Assembly: GCF_002140175.1 (NCBI RefSeq)
Contig: NZ_NGMO01000003.1
Span: forward strand, 446,909-481,247
Source: Candidatus Enterococcus wittei
Lineage (GTDB): Bacteria > Bacillota > Bacilli > Lactobacillales > Enterococcaceae
Direction of reading: 5' to 3'
DNA: 34,339 bases
Made by a program: the position numbers and the translations under genes. Below the pieces are notes generated by a model that was given only the letters and a program-made list of their open reading frames with translations, made no database searches and was not told the DNA's origin. How positions within the stretch are numbered: the stretch's first letter is position 1; each line of letters begins with the position of its first letter. Positions 8,447 through 18,400 of this stretch are shown in pieces.

Positions 8447-9598
8447 TCAGGCAACTTGTTTCGCATAACGCACTACGTTTTGCTTAATGTTCCCAATAGT
8501 GATGGGATCGTTAAGACCCGTTACTTCTTGAATCAACTGGTCCATATTTTCATGTACTTTCATTTCTTGTAACTGACGACTTTGTTCATCTTCTGGATCG
8601 TAATAATTGAAGATGATCCCAATCGTTGCAGTCAAATGCGAACAAGTCAAGTTGTGTTCTTGCAATTCTCTTACTGGACGTGTAAAGCGTTCTTGATAGC
8701 CTAATTTTCTTAACGGTGTACGTGCCACACGTGTAATAGCATCTGAGATGTATTTATTTTGAAAACGATGAATGATTTTATCAATATACGCTTCATGTTT
8801 TTTTGCATCAAACCCCCATTTGGCTACTAATAAACTACCAGTTTCTTGTAGGACAGATTTCAATTGAGCCACAACGAGTGAATCTTGCATGGCTTCATCA
8901 ATCGTTTTATAGCCTAAGAGTGCACCCGTGTATGCAACCGTCGCATGTCCTGTATTGACACTAAATAGTTTACGTTCGATATAAGGTTCAAGATCTTTGA
9001 CGTAAAGTACGCCTTCTAAGGTCACTTCTTTATTTTTTCGTTGCGTTTCATCAATCACCCATTCTTTGAAAGGTTCTACTTGAACAAATAGTGGATCACT
9101 GTGTTGTTGCAATGGTACGATCCGATCGACAGCTGCATTAGGAAAACCGACCCACTGATCAGCAAATGTTGGATCAGTTAAATATTGATACACTTCACTT
9201 TTTAAATATTCTGAACCACCGATCATATTTTCACAGGCAATGATGTCTAATGGGTTCTGATTATTATCCTTTTCTCTTTGTTGAATCCCTTTGGCAATCA
9301 GTTCGGCAATCAAGGGTAAAATATTAGGTCCAATTGCTGTTGTTACAATGTCTGCCTTAGCAATTGCTTGGATCACTTGATCTGGTTCTTCCTGATTATT
9401 CAAGCCTCGAACATTTTCCACTGTTAGTTGCTCTTTAGTCTCATCAGCCAATTCAATCGTATAACTTCCACATTCATTTAACGCATCGATCACTTGTTTA
9501 TTGACATCCACAAAGGTGATTTCAAACCCATTGGCAGCTAATACTTCGCCAATGAATCCTCTACCAATATTTCCTGCACCAAAATGTACTGCTCTCAT
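8447..9598 (-). CDS. mtlD: Mannitol-1-phosphate 5-dehydrogenase
   Basis: A 383-residue NAD-dependent enzyme that oxidises mannitol-1-phosphate, delivered by the mannitol PTS, to fructose-6-phosphate. The N-terminal nucleotide-binding motif is [12 protein letters not shown] at residues 6-17. The family core includes ACENMIGGS, a [12 protein letters not shown] segment and [12 protein letters not shown] around residues 217-228. Length matches the family. It is the last gene of mtlA-mtlF-mtlD, 13 bases after mtlF, and is followed by a strong terminator. It is the only mannitol-phosphate dehydrogenase in the window and could serve both PTS clusters. Confidence 0.95.
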   Translation of the reverse strand: MRAVHFGAGNIGRGFIGEVLAANGFEITFVDVNKQVIDALNECGSYTIELADETKEQLTVENVRGLNNQEEPDQVIQAIAKADIVTTAIGPNILPLIAELIAKGIQQREKDNNQNPLDIIACENMIGGSEYLKSEVYQYLTDPTFADQWVGFPNAAVDRIVPLQQHSDPLFVQVEPFKEWVIDETQRKNKEVTLEGVLYVKDLEPYIERKLFSVNTGHATVAYTGALLGYKTIDEAMQDSLVVAQLKSVLQETGSLLVAKWGFDAKKHEAYIDKIIHRFQNKYISDAITRVARTPLRKLGYQERFTRPVRELQEHNLTCSHLTATIGIIFNYYDPEDEQSRQLQEMKVHENMDQLIQEVTGLNDPITIGNIKQNVVRYAKQVA

Positions 9599-9611
9599 TT
9601 ATCTTCGCTCC

Positions 9612-10049
9612 TTAAGCAATTGCTAGATTTTCCGTGATTTCTTCCTTACTCAGTGCATCCGCCAATTGCACCACATTATCCATATCACTACAATACAGTG
9701 CGATTTGCTGAACTAATTCCAAGTGATCGTCACCTACACCTGCAATTCCAAATAATACCGTCGCAATTTTTTCATCTTCTTCTGTTCCAAAATTGACTCC
9801 ATCTGGTACTTGGATCACGCAGATACCTGATTTCTTTACGAATTTCTTCGCTTCATCTGTTCCATGAGGAATGGCGATAAAATTCCCCATATAAACAGAA
9901 AGCATCTCATCTCTTTCGACCATTGCCTCAATATAAGGTTCTTCTACGCAACCAGCTTCTACTAATTTTTGGCCACAGTATCGAATCGCTTCATCTTTTG
10001 TAGCAAATGATTGGTTTAATTCGACCATTTCAATCGCTAATGCTGACAT
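9612..10049 (-). CDS. mtlF: Mannitol PTS EIIA component
   Basis: A 145-residue phosphocarrier that takes phosphate from HPr and passes it to the EIIB domain of MtlA. The phosphorylated His62 is in FIAIPHGT. It is 14 bases downstream of mtlA and just before mtlD, in one operon, with AGGAGGAAATT before its start. The second cluster has a similar protein (24755-25201), also with His at position 62. Confidence 0.95.
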   Translation of the reverse strand: MSALAIEMVELNQSFATKDEAIRYCGQKLVEAGCVEEPYIEAMVERDEMLSVYMGNFIAIPHGTDEAKKFVKKSGICVIQVPDGVNFGTEEDEKIATVLFGIAGVGDDHLELVQQIALYCSDMDNVVQLADALSKEEITENLAIA

Positions 10050-10063
10050 ATTAATTTCCTCCT

Positions 10064-11842
10064 CTAGGCTATTTTTTTTAAATAGTATGCAATCGTTTCA
10101 TATTTCTGAGGACTGACCATCGTAGCCACTGAAAAATGAAGAGCGTTCGGTGCAGCTGCACGTACTTCTTGAGCCAGCGCTTCTTTTGAAACAATCAATG
10201 AGTCAGGATGTTCAGTTAGATCATGGATGTTGATTTTTTTCAGTGGGATATCTAATTGATTTTTCTTTAAAATATCCTTTAATAACGACAGTCCCATAGT
10301 GGCAGAACCAGAGCGATCATCATGAACAAGTAAGATTTCTTTGACTTGCTTCAAGTGAGTCAAGTCAAAATCTTCCATGGTTCCAGTGGCCTCTGGAGAA
10401 GATTGAGTCGTAGGTTGTTCTTCTTTATCTCCTAGTTTCTGAACGATTTCCTCGTATTTTGGTGAATTCAAAAAGTTCTCTACAGCTACAAAATATGCGT
10501 TCGGCGCTTTTTGCTTAGCTCTTTCTTGTAACTCGATTTGTGTGACAATCAATACATCCGATTCATCTGATAATTGACTGATTGCTTGATTCACTACCGT
10601 TTGCGGTAAGCCTTTTTCTTGGACTTTCTTTCTTAAGATAGAAGCCCCCATGGCACTAGAACCCATTCCTGCATCACAAGCAAAAATGATCTTTTTGATA
10701 GCAGATAATCCCGGTTGACCAAGTGTTTCACGATCAGTACCTTTGGCAGCTAATTTTGCCTCTTTTGTTGCTTCAACTGATTTTTCGAAATCCTCACTTG
10801 TTTCACGAGCATCAGCTTTTAAGATGACTGCTGAAATACCAAAGGAAACAGCAGTTGCAGCCGTGATCCCTAAAAGAACAGGCAGATAATCACTTAATGG
10901 TGCCATAGCTAAAATGGCAATGATCGAACCTGGTGAAGCTGGAGCTCTTAACCCAGCATCCATTAGTTGGAAAACAAAACTGCCAGACATTCCACCAAAA
11001 ATAACAGATAAGAATAATAACGGCTTCATCATTACATATGGGAAATAGATTTCATGGATTCCACCTAAAAACTGAATGATGATTGCTCCTGGTGCAGAAG
11101 ATTTCGCAGCACCTTTACCAAATAATGTGAAAGCTAACAACACGCCTAGTCCAGGTCCAGGATTTGCTTCTAATAAGAATAGAATCGATTGACCCGCTGA
11201 AGCCACTTGTTCTGTTCCTAAAGGTGTCAAGATACCATGGTTGATCGCATTGTTTAAGAATAAAATTTTTGCTGGTTCAATAAAAATACTCGTTAATGGA
11301 ATCAAATGAGCATTTAAAATGATTTCTACTCCTGCTGCCATTGCTTGTGTCATCGTATCCACAATAGGGCCAACAGCTGAAAATCCTAATAATGCTAAAG
11401 CAAAACCGATCAACCCTGCTGAAAAGTTATTGACTAACATTTCAAATCCAGATTTGATATGCTTTTGAAAAACTTGATCAAATTTTTTGATGGTATAACC
11501 ACCTAATGGTCCCATGATCATTGCGCCTAATATCATTGGGATATCCGTACCTACAATTACACCCATCGTAGCAATTGCACCAACTACAGCTCCACGGTCA
11601 CTGCCAATCACTTTCCCACCAGTATAACCAATCAATATTGGGATCAAATAAGTCAGCATTGGACCAACCATCGTAGCAAAAGACTCATTTGGTAAATAAC
11701 CATCAGGTATAAATAAGGCCGTCAACACACCCCAAGCAATCAACGCGCCAATATTTGGCATAACCATGCTTGATAAGGTGCTTCCTAATTTTTGGACTTT
11801 TGCCTTTAGTGAAACTTTATTTTTAGGTATTGACTGTTCCAT
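10064..11842 (-). CDS. mtlA: Mannitol PTS EIICB component with an extra, cysteine-less EIIB-like domain
   Basis: A 592-residue transporter that imports and phosphorylates mannitol. The EIIC membrane domain spans about residues 20-340 and includes the substrate-site motif GIHEIYFP (261-268). The active EIIB domain spans about 384-472, with phosphorylated Cys389 in [11 protein letters not shown] linker and a second EIIB-like domain (about 500-592) follow. In that domain the matching loop reads [13 protein letters not shown] and His507 takes the place of Cys. B. subtilis MtlA is near 480 residues and lacks this tail; S. mutans MtlA is near 590. Translation starts at ATG 11842 after AAAGGAGAGG. 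The promoter region carries MtlR-like and cre-like sites. Confidence 0.93.
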   Translation of the reverse strand: MEQSIPKNKVSLKAKVQKLGSTLSSMVMPNIGALIAWGVLTALFIPDGYLPNESFATMVGPMLTYLIPILIGYTGGKVIGSDRGAVVGAIATMGVIVGTDIPMILGAMIMGPLGGYTIKKFDQVFQKHIKSGFEMLVNNFSAGLIGFALALLGFSAVGPIVDTMTQAMAAGVEIILNAHLIPLTSIFIEPAKILFLNNAINHGILTPLGTEQVASAGQSILFLLEANPGPGLGVLLAFTLFGKGAAKSSAPGAIIIQFLGGIHEIYFPYVMMKPLLFLSVIFGGMSGSFVFQLMDAGLRAPASPGSIIAILAMAPLSDYLPVLLGITAATAVSFGISAVILKADARETSEDFEKSVEATKEAKLAAKGTDRETLGQPGLSAIKKIIFACDAGMGSSAMGASILRKKVQEKGLPQTVVNQAISQLSDESDVLIVTQIELQERAKQKAPNAYFVAVENFLNSPKYEEIVQKLGDKEEQPTTQSSPEATGTMEDFDLTHLKQVKEILLVHDDRSGSATMGLSLLKDILKKNQLDIPLKKINIHDLTEHPDSLIVSKEALAQEVRAAAPNALHFSVATMVSPQKYETIAYYLKKIA

Positions 11843-11876
11843 TTTGTCCTCTCCTTTTCTCTTTCTATAACCAAAT

Positions 11877-11890
11877 TGTATTCGCTTACT
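11877..11890 (-). promoter_or_regulatory. cre-like catabolite control site over the mtlA promoter
   Basis: Minus-strand AGTAAGCGAATACA matches the CcpA consensus TGWNANCGNTNWCA at all but two defined positions, with the central CG intact. It overlaps a -10-like TACAAT (11875-11880). CcpA binding here would block mtl transcription when glucose is present. This is a consensus match only. Confidence 0.45.
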
Positions 11891-11911
11891 AAAAAGATAA
11901 ATAGTCGTGTT

Positions 11912-11933
11912 TTGTCACAAAAGTTTGTGCCAA
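11912..11933 (-). promoter_or_regulatory. MtlR-type operator upstream of mtlA
   Basis: TTGTCACA, six bases, then TGTGCCAA form a near-perfect 8-bp palindrome. The half sites agree with the Firmicute MtlR pattern TTGNCACA/TGTGNCAA, although the recalled consensus spacer is four bases. Its centre lies about 42 bases upstream of the TACAAT -10 and no good -35 is present, which fits an activator-dependent promoter. The only mtlR-like gene in the window is at 25215-27248, beyond the secretion cluster. Confidence 0.65.
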
Positions 11934-11998
11934 AACATGGAGATGTTCCAAAAAGAACAGAATTACTTATATTTTTATGTGCTTCCAATCAAAAAAGA

Positions 11999-13012
11999 TC
12001 ATGGATTTCCTAAAGCTGACAAACGTTGTTCCCAAAGCTCTAGATTTCCTTGATCTTTTTGTTCCTGGTATAAAGCAATAAAATCAAGAATAACCGAAGC
12101 ATGGTCTATATAAACTTGTAAGGATTCCTTTAAGTCTTCTGCATGGATCTTATGGCTATTTTCTTGTGCTTTCTTTAATTCCTTTTTCCTTAAAAAAGCT
12201 AAACTTTCTTGTAGATAGGCCTGATCTAGAGCCAATGTGACTTCTTCATTCTTTATATGTCGATTCAGCAACTCAGCTTCTTTTATTTGCCCAAGCTGAA
12301 GGTGAGCAATGGCCAATTTAACTTGGCGTTTTTTAGTCAAATGCTCCACTTGAGTTTCTATTACACTACGCCATTTTTTATGATGATAGGCTAATTCAAA
12401 GCGTCCATTTCCTGTTGGCATTTTTTCATTGATTATCTGTAATGAAAAAAATCGTTTCTTCTTTGTTAAATAATCGATTAATTCATGGATTCTTTCTGGA
12501 TAAAGAGAGAGGGCTTTTTCATAGGATTCTTTCTTTAGTAATTGTTCCCATGAAGCAGCTGTTTGTGTTTGTGGCTGAGACTGATGAGAAGCGGCGCTAG
12601 TGGAGTAGATCTTACCCACAAATATCAAAACAAAAACGACTGCTACAGCAATGAGCAATCGTTTCAGCCATTTTTTGAAGCGAGAAGAGGTTGTTTGTGC
12701 TAAATAGTATGGATCATGATTCATTTTTGGCTGATGTAGTTGGATAGTTTTTTCAGACCCTACTTTCTTTTCTATCATATCGTTATTTAGTATCTCCTCA
12801 ATTTCATCTTCTAGAGGAAAATAAAGAATCAACTCATTGAGGATTTTTTGTTTACGGTCATAGATCTGAATTCGACACTTGCCTGAGGATCTTTCTTGAA
12901 TGATCCGATGGTTCTCCTGTTCTAAAATATCTAGCGCATCAAACAAATACAATTGTGCTGGTTTTATTGCTAACCCTTTGACTTGATCAATCCGCACCGT
13001 TTCTTTTGCCAT
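11999..13012 (-). CDS. Unknown single-span membrane protein with helical (TPR-like) outer part
   Basis: A 337-residue protein that I do not recognise. A soluble N-terminal domain covers about residues 1-112. One membrane span follows at about 117-134, flanked by basic residues (RFKKWLKR), then a Ser/Gln-rich linker. The C-terminal part from about 150 is strongly helical and rich in Glu, Lys and Leu, like tetratricopeptide-type repeats. This layout recalls EssB/YukC of type VII secretion, but no sequence motif proves a link. It is the last gene of the secretion cluster, 114 bases after the VirB8-like gene, and may have its own promoter. No convincing terminator separates it from mtlA, which starts 156 bases downstream. 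Confidence 0.6.
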   Translation of the reverse strand: MAKETVRIDQVKGLAIKPAQLYLFDALDILEQENHRIIQERSSGKCRIQIYDRKQKILNELILYFPLEDEIEEILNNDMIEKKVGSEKTIQLHQPKMNHDPYYLAQTTSSRFKKWLKRLLIAVAVVFVLIFVGKIYSTSAASHQSQPQTQTAASWEQLLKKESYEKALSLYPERIHELIDYLTKKKRFFSLQIINEKMPTGNGRFELAYHHKKWRSVIETQVEHLTKKRQVKLAIAHLQLGQIKEAELLNRHIKNEEVTLALDQAYLQESLAFLRKKELKKAQENSHKIHAEDLKESLQVYIDHASVILDFIALYQEQKDQGNLELWEQRLSALGNP

Positions 13013-13126
13013 AGTTTCCCTCTCTTTTCAACTACATCTTCTACTAAAAATTACGAAATGATTGAACTCCTCATGACTAAAGTTGTAAGTATTATCGGCT
13101 ATTTGAGAAATGTTAAAAACGCTATT

Positions 13127-13651
13127 TCATCCATCAAAAGATTCCAGATTCTCATAATCAGTGACTAAAAACAGGTTCTTTTTTGAATCATAAACATAAA
13201 AAAGCTTTAGCATTGCCTGATTATTAATCCCTTTAGTGATAACTGTCCCTTCATCATTCATCAAAGATGTTTTAAAATAAACAATACAGATGACTTCTAC
13301 TTCATCCCGTTCATCCTTCTTGAGATAGATCTCGCTTTTGACATATTCTCCATGGCCAAAAAATTGAGGGTTCGTTTGTAACTGATTTCTTTCAGCCTCT
13401 TTCATCTGCAATTCCTTAGATAAAAGGTCTTTATAGTTTCCGTAATTATCCCCAACTTGTTCAAATGTATAGAAGGAACGTAAAAAATCGATTACTTGCT
13501 TTTCTTTGAATAGATCCACTGGCTTTATCAAGGATTGCTGTTCTTTTTCTAAGGACTTCATTGCTAGTGATCTTCCTATATTCAAAGAAAAAATGATGAC
13601 AATCAGAAAAACAACGAATAAACCAATAAAAAGTCGATGATTTATTTTCAT
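13127..13651 (-). CDS. VirB8/PrgL-like conjugation channel protein
   Basis: A 174-residue protein with one N-terminal membrane span (about residues 8-27) and an outer domain of about 140 residues. Size, topology and position directly after the wall hydrolase match PrgL of pCF10 and other TcpC/VirB8-type proteins, which link the membrane channel to the wall. The sequence itself carries no diagnostic motif, so the call depends on topology and order. Its ATG overlaps the stop of the upstream hydrolase gene by four bases. Confidence 0.55.
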   Translation of the reverse strand: MKINHRLFIGLFVVFLIVIIFSLNIGRSLAMKSLEKEQQSLIKPVDLFKEKQVIDFLRSFYTFEQVGDNYGNYKDLLSKELQMKEAERNQLQTNPQFFGHGEYVKSEIYLKKDERDEVEVICIVYFKTSLMNDEGTVITKGINNQAMLKLFYVYDSKKNLFLVTDYENLESFDG

Positions 13652-15609
13652 GTAGATGACTCAGGTAGGATTCGGTAATAATAAATGGGTGCTAAATGAA
13701 GTGCTCCGGCATATCCTTCAAAAGGAGTTATTACAATGTCCCCTTCTTGTCCAAATCCTTTATCTGTTGCTGGTGTACAGTGAAGAATCGTTTTACCCCC
13801 TTCATCTAGGAAAAATCCTGTATGCCCATAATCACCCGAAGAGCTTCCTTTCTTCCCCCACACAAATAGATCCCCTGGTCGAACTTCTGAACGAGCAATC
13901 GGTTTCAATAAACTATCCTCCAAACCGTATAATGTTTCTGTGTTTCCAAAATTCACAGGTAAGCCGACTTCTCTCATCACCCACAATACAAAAGAAGAAC
14001 AATCATGATAAGGAAAAGCCCCACGATTAAATCCTTGAGAGTACTGGACATTTTTACGATAGAGAGTTTTTGCTTGTGTAATGATTTTTTCACCTATTTG
14101 ATGAGATGGTTCCCACAATAAGCTCATTTCTTTTGTTCCACCTAATTGGATCATCAGTTCTTGAACTGCTGGTACCCATGCTTTATTGAGTCCATAAGGG
14201 TCGTTGTTAGCTCCCACAGGACAATAAATACTGCCTAGCTGTGCAACGCTACGTAGATTTTGTTCAATAATCAACTGTTTAAGCGTACGTCCCATGGCAG
14301 CAATGCCTTCTATAAGTGTTTCATATTTCTGTAATTCATTGTTAACCATTAGACCTCCAGGATTATTTTTTTCTCGAATCGCCTGACTGGTGCCCCATGC
14401 GCTTTCATGGATCATGATTGCAACAAAGATGATAGGGGAAATACCATTTTTTTCAGCCTCTGCAATGATCGTATCTGCATACTCACTGAATGCGTTACAA
14501 TGGAATAATATCAATTGACGGAATTTCTTTTCATTAAATTCATTTGTTGAGCTATTTGATGAATAAATGGGTTCGTTAATATATTCAGTCTTTGGAAAAT
14601 AAAATTCAGGGTTGACCCATTGATTCTCTTTTCTATATTGAATGATAAAATCACCAGTTTCATTGACACTTCCGATCCTTTCGCCAGCTTTGATAAACGT
14701 TTTTTTCTTGACATTACCTCTGACATTTTGATAAACAACTTCTCGCTGTCTATCTTTGATAACCACTTTATTTGGTTGATAGTCAATTTCTCCTGAAATA
14801 GCTGCCCTCAACTCTTCTTCGGCTGATGCTTGGACTTTTATTCCTGGAAAATGTTTCTTTTCTCCATCAGAGATATAGTAACCAAAACGTTGCTGAATGG
14901 GTAAAGATTCTCGTCCTTTCAAAGGACTTCTTAATTCTTGGTAAGCTGCATATGGTCCGACTTCAGCCATGAGTTTTGTCCGATCTTTCCATTCTGGTTG
15001 CCAAGTTACCACGTTGGATAACGGCTGAGTTGTTATTACTGTATTGCCATTTTTATTCGAACTCTTCCACATCATTTGATGCAGTGATTTGATTACTTCT
15101 CGCATACTTCTTTTTTCTTTTGAGAGTAAGCCATCCAGCTGATACTCACCATCATAAGCAGTATCTAAATAAGCTAACACCTCGTGAATATCACTGCTTA
15201 AAGCTACTTCTTGTCCTGTCGTTCCTGGATTTTCTTCTCTTAACTTTTCTTTAAAAGCAAGTATCTCCTCCGCATCTAGTTCCGTCAGAAAATTCCAAAC
15301 TTTGGTTAATTCAAATTCATCTGTTTTTATCGTTGAAGAAGAGACAAGACCGATTAAACTAATAAGTGGTGTGATAAAAAAAATCAAACTACCTATTCCC
15401 CAGTAAAGATGATTGGATTTTTTTCCTTTGGAAAGTCCCTTTCTTTTTTGTAAATTCAATAAAGAAGCAGCTCTACTGTTTATACCTTTATAGAGATCTT
15501 TAAATAAGGGATAACTTCTTACTCTATTTCTACGAATTGGCGGATGGATTTTTGCTTTTTTAATTAGTGATTCCCCGCTATTTTTTGATTTTTCTTTTTT
15601 AGTTTCCAT
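13648..15609 (-). CDS. Three-domain wall hydrolase of the secretion cluster (PrgK/VirB1-like)
   Basis: A 653-residue protein. A basic cytosolic start leads to one membrane span at about residues 68-90. Residues 228-338 resemble an M23/LytM fold but keep only the first His (HFPGI), and the usual LHFE position reads FIIQYR, so metal-dependent activity is probably lost. Residues 365-490 form a lysozyme/glucosaminidase-like domain with candidate catalytic Glu402 in HESAWGTS. Residues 505-650 form an NlpC/P60 peptidase with Cys537 (HDCSSFV), His596 (YGHTGFF) and probably His610. Such enzymes open peptidoglycan locally for conjugation channels. The gene overlaps the VirB4 gene by 11 bases and the next gene by four. 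Confidence 0.85.
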   Translation of the reverse strand: METKKEKSKNSGESLIKKAKIHPPIRRNRVRSYPLFKDLYKGINSRAASLLNLQKRKGLSKGKKSNHLYWGIGSLIFFITPLISLIGLVSSSTIKTDEFELTKVWNFLTELDAEEILAFKEKLREENPGTTGQEVALSSDIHEVLAYLDTAYDGEYQLDGLLSKEKRSMREVIKSLHQMMWKSSNKNGNTVITTQPLSNVVTWQPEWKDRTKLMAEVGPYAAYQELRSPLKGRESLPIQQRFGYYISDGEKKHFPGIKVQASAEEELRAAISGEIDYQPNKVVIKDRQREVVYQNVRGNVKKKTFIKAGERIGSVNETGDFIIQYRKENQWVNPEFYFPKTEYINEPIYSSNSSTNEFNEKKFRQLILFHCNAFSEYADTIIAEAEKNGISPIIFVAIMIHESAWGTSQAIREKNNPGGLMVNNELQKYETLIEGIAAMGRTLKQLIIEQNLRSVAQLGSIYCPVGANNDPYGLNKAWVPAVQELMIQLGGTKEMSLLWEPSHQIGEKIITQAKTLYRKNVQYSQGFNRGAFPYHDCSSFVLWVMREVGLPVNFGNTETLYGLEDSLLKPIARSEVRPGDLFVWGKKGSSSGDYGHTGFFLDEGGKTILHCTPATDKGFGQEGDIVITPFEGYAGALHLAPIYYYRILPESST

Positions 15610-18049
15610 AAGGATTTCCCTGACGCAATTTTGTTCGTTCTGCTGGATCAGTAGTCATCAATTCATAAAGTTTCGTTGTAGGATCCACGGTATTTGAAAA
15701 GGGTACAATTGCATTTCCTGCTCGGATAAGTCCTGCCCCTTTTATAGGATTTAGTAGTTGTTTTTGCTGCTGGCTGGATAGATTAAACAATACAGCCAGT
15801 TCATCTAAATCACTTTTTGCTTGCTTCAACATAATGAGAAACTCGGTATTACTTAACATTCTACGAGCTTTATCAGACAATAGTAAAGTTTCAACATTTT
15901 GAGTGATGCCTGTAGCAATCGCTCCCCATTTGCGAATTCGACTCCATAGCTCAAAAAAATAGTTTTCACAATACGGATCATTCAGCATCAACTGCATCTC
16001 GTCAATATAGATCCACGTCGTAATTCCCCGTTCACGATTACGAACCACACGATTCCACACTTGTTCCAATACGACCATCATACCGAAAGTCTTCAATTGA
16101 TTACCTAGCTGTTTGGTATTGTAAATGACAAAACGCTTATTCAAAGCCACATTTGTTGATTTTGAAAAGATAGAAAGTGAGCCTTCTATATATAATTCTA
16201 AATCTAAAGCCAAAGATTGTGCTTCTTTTTCCGGCTGTTCCTTTAATAATGGAAACCACTCCCCAGATAAAGTAGGGATTGGCTTTTCTGGTGTTTGCTG
16301 ATGATTGAAATAAGTCAAACGTGTCACTCGATCAATGATAGATCGTTGCGCAGAACTCAATCCTGTTTGTCCTCCAATCAATGCTTCACATGCAGTTAGT
16401 AAGAAATCTGATTTTAATTTGATTGGATCTATTTCACTACGTAAATCTTCTGAAATATCCAATAAATTGATAAAAGTATCTGTATTTGGAGCAATCTTTA
16501 TGATTTGCGCATCAAAAGCTTGACCGATCACTGTATCTTCGTCTTCTGGATCAATTGAAATAATTTCATCATGTGGGTTTTTCAATAGTGTCGTAATCTC
16601 TTCATATTTTTTTGCTACCCCTTTTCCAGAACCAGAACTCCCTAAAATCATGCCACTTGGGGTATTCAATTTTTTCCGATTGATCTTTACCACATTTTTA
16701 GTGGTCTCATTCATTCCATAATATTTACCGTCTTCATGATTTAAGTCTTGAGCGGAAAAAGGAAGAAAAATCGCTGTACTTTCCGTTGTTAAAGTTCGCT
16801 TTATTTCCACCCAATTTTTTCCTAATGGTAACACTGAGTTTAAGCCTTCATCTTGCATGTAATCTAATGTATTAAAACCACAGCGATGTTTTCTTCCGAC
16901 ATGTCTTACTTGTTCTGCAATATCTTCTAATTTTTGCTTAGATTTTGCTCGAAAATAGACAAGAATTGTCACAAAAAACAACTTGTGACCAGACTTTACT
17001 AAATCATCAAGTAATGCTTCTGCTTCTGCAATACTATTGGTCAATTCATAAGGAACACTTGTATAAGGATCATATCCCTTTTGTGTTGCTTTTCTTTCAG
17101 CTGTTGTTTTGTCTCCTTCCATATAGGCTTTTTTATTCTGTACAAGTCGATTTGCTTTTTCAGGAGCAACTGGATCAATATGGATTGATAGGGTCAATTC
17201 TTCAGCTATTTCCATTAATTCTAATATCAGCTTATCCGATACTGTAGCAGGATAGTCTTTCAAGTAAATCACTTGTCCGTACTCCGTTCCTATCTCAAAA
17301 TAATTTTTATTCTTAAAATTGAAACTCGTAGGCGTGACTGCTGTCTTTGTAGATAGACGACTATAGACAAGATCTGTATATTTAAAATAAAAGAAATCAT
17401 CCGGCTTTAGTAATTCGTGAAGTAACTCTAGTCGTTCGATGCCATTCATTTCACTACACTGAGAATCAATTTCTGAAAAGCTTTCCATCAGATTTTGTTT
17501 CATGCGATTTAGGGCATGTTTGGCTTGGTCAAAATCTGTTGCTTGGACACTGAATGTCAAATAATTTCTTTTAATAAAATTATTCTTCCCTTCCTGAATT
17601 GTCTGATTAAGCATCCCATTTAATTCTCGTCGGTATTGGTCCTGACTTTCACCTGTTTCTTCATAAAATAGTTGCTTTTCAAACTCTGTCATAGCTATTC
17701 GTTTCTTTAAGAGTGTCAAGCTCAAATGGACATGATCATCACAACTATTTAATAGTTCACAGTATGCTCTAAAAATATTCATTTGGTCTTCTGATTGAGC
17801 AATTTGATAATTCACATCTGAAAATTGAATACTTTTTGAATAATAACCTTGTGCGATCTCACATAGTCCATTTTCAAACATTTTGCTGTATCTCAATCTA
17901 CTTTGCGCACTTTTCAAAGGAGCTGATTTCCTCTGTTGCCGCCCTCGCTTTTTCTTTTGCTTTTTTAGTAACTTAGCAAATAATTTTTTCTCAATTTCCG
18001 TATTCCCTTCTTCGACTTTCTTTTCTCGATCGTTTACCCATCGTTTCAT
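15599..18049 (-). CDS. VirB4/TraE-family secretion ATPase (PrgJ-like)
   Basis: An 816-residue P-loop ATPase that powers type IV secretion channels from the cytosolic face. Walker A is GSSGSGKG at residues 470-477, and Walker B is WIYIDEMQL with Asp683 and Glu684. A conserved GITQNVE segment lies near 714-720. The N-terminal part (about 50-440) is the VirB4 N-domain, starting with a very basic stretch. Length is normal and no frameshift is seen. The ATG at 18049 has GGAGGAG five bases upstream, inside the end of the PrgI gene, which it overlaps by 59 bases. Together with VirB6- and PrgI-like neighbours it identifies the cluster. Confidence 0.93.
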   Translation of the reverse strand: MKRWVNDREKKVEEGNTEIEKKLFAKLLKKQKKKRGRQQRKSAPLKSAQSRLRYSKMFENGLCEIAQGYYSKSIQFSDVNYQIAQSEDQMNIFRAYCELLNSCDDHVHLSLTLLKKRIAMTEFEKQLFYEETGESQDQYRRELNGMLNQTIQEGKNNFIKRNYLTFSVQATDFDQAKHALNRMKQNLMESFSEIDSQCSEMNGIERLELLHELLKPDDFFYFKYTDLVYSRLSTKTAVTPTSFNFKNKNYFEIGTEYGQVIYLKDYPATVSDKLILELMEIAEELTLSIHIDPVAPEKANRLVQNKKAYMEGDKTTAERKATQKGYDPYTSVPYELTNSIAEAEALLDDLVKSGHKLFFVTILVYFRAKSKQKLEDIAEQVRHVGRKHRCGFNTLDYMQDEGLNSVLPLGKNWVEIKRTLTTESTAIFLPFSAQDLNHEDGKYYGMNETTKNVVKINRKKLNTPSGMILGSSGSGKGVAKKYEEITTLLKNPHDEIISIDPEDEDTVIGQAFDAQIIKIAPNTDTFINLLDISEDLRSEIDPIKLKSDFLLTACEALIGGQTGLSSAQRSIIDRVTRLTYFNHQQTPEKPIPTLSGEWFPLLKEQPEKEAQSLALDLELYIEGSLSIFSKSTNVALNKRFVIYNTKQLGNQLKTFGMMVVLEQVWNRVVRNRERGITTWIYIDEMQLMLNDPYCENYFFELWSRIRKWGAIATGITQNVETLLLSDKARRMLSNTEFLIMLKQAKSDLDELAVLFNLSSQQQKQLLNPIKGAGLIRAGNAIVPFSNTVDPTTKLYELMTTDPAERTKLRQGNPYGN

Positions 18050-18368
18050 AAAACTCCTCCAATTGACAGCTCTGATACGGATAACTTTTAGCTAACTTGA
18101 GATATCGCCAACGGACCTGTAAATATTTCTCCATGGGTAGTTGATTTTTTCTGATCCAGCCAATGGATAAAATTGGGCCACTGAATACCATTAAAACAAA
18201 ACCGAGATCATCGATTGAACGTTTCCAAATCAAGTGATTAAAAACAACGATAGGCACAACAATCGACAACGTACAACTGATCGCTATTAGTTGTCTCAAC
18301 GAAAACCCAAAAAATATTTTTTCCTGATACTCTTTTATTTCTTTACGAACGGCAACTTCTAATGCCAA
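17991..18368 (-). CDS. PrgI-family (VirB3-like) conjugation membrane protein, TTG start
   Basis: A 125-residue protein beginning (M)ALEVAVRKEI. It has a cytosolic start, two adjacent membrane spans at about residues 25-65, and a cytosolic basic tail ending RRREYGN. This matches the PrgI family, which partners with VirB4. A longer frame reaches an ATG at 18470, but that would overlap the upstream gene by 70 bases and add a non-family extension. TTG at 18368 has a perfect AAAGGAGGTGA eight bases upstream, so the TTG start is preferred. The stop lies within the VirB4 gene. Confidence 0.85.
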   Translation of the reverse strand: MALEVAVRKEIKEYQEKIFFGFSLRQLIAISCTLSIVVPIVVFNHLIWKRSIDDLGFVLMVFSGPILSIGWIRKNQLPMEKYLQVRWRYLKLAKSYPYQSCQLEEFYETMGKRSRKESRRREYGN

Positions 18369-18400
18369 TAAACTCACCTCCTTTCTCTCTTTAAAGAACA

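Noticed and set aside
11806-11988. 60-codon minus-strand frame covering the mtlA leader
   Set aside because: It overlaps the MtlR operator, cre-like site and mtlA start, with no ribosome site. It is most likely a chance frame.
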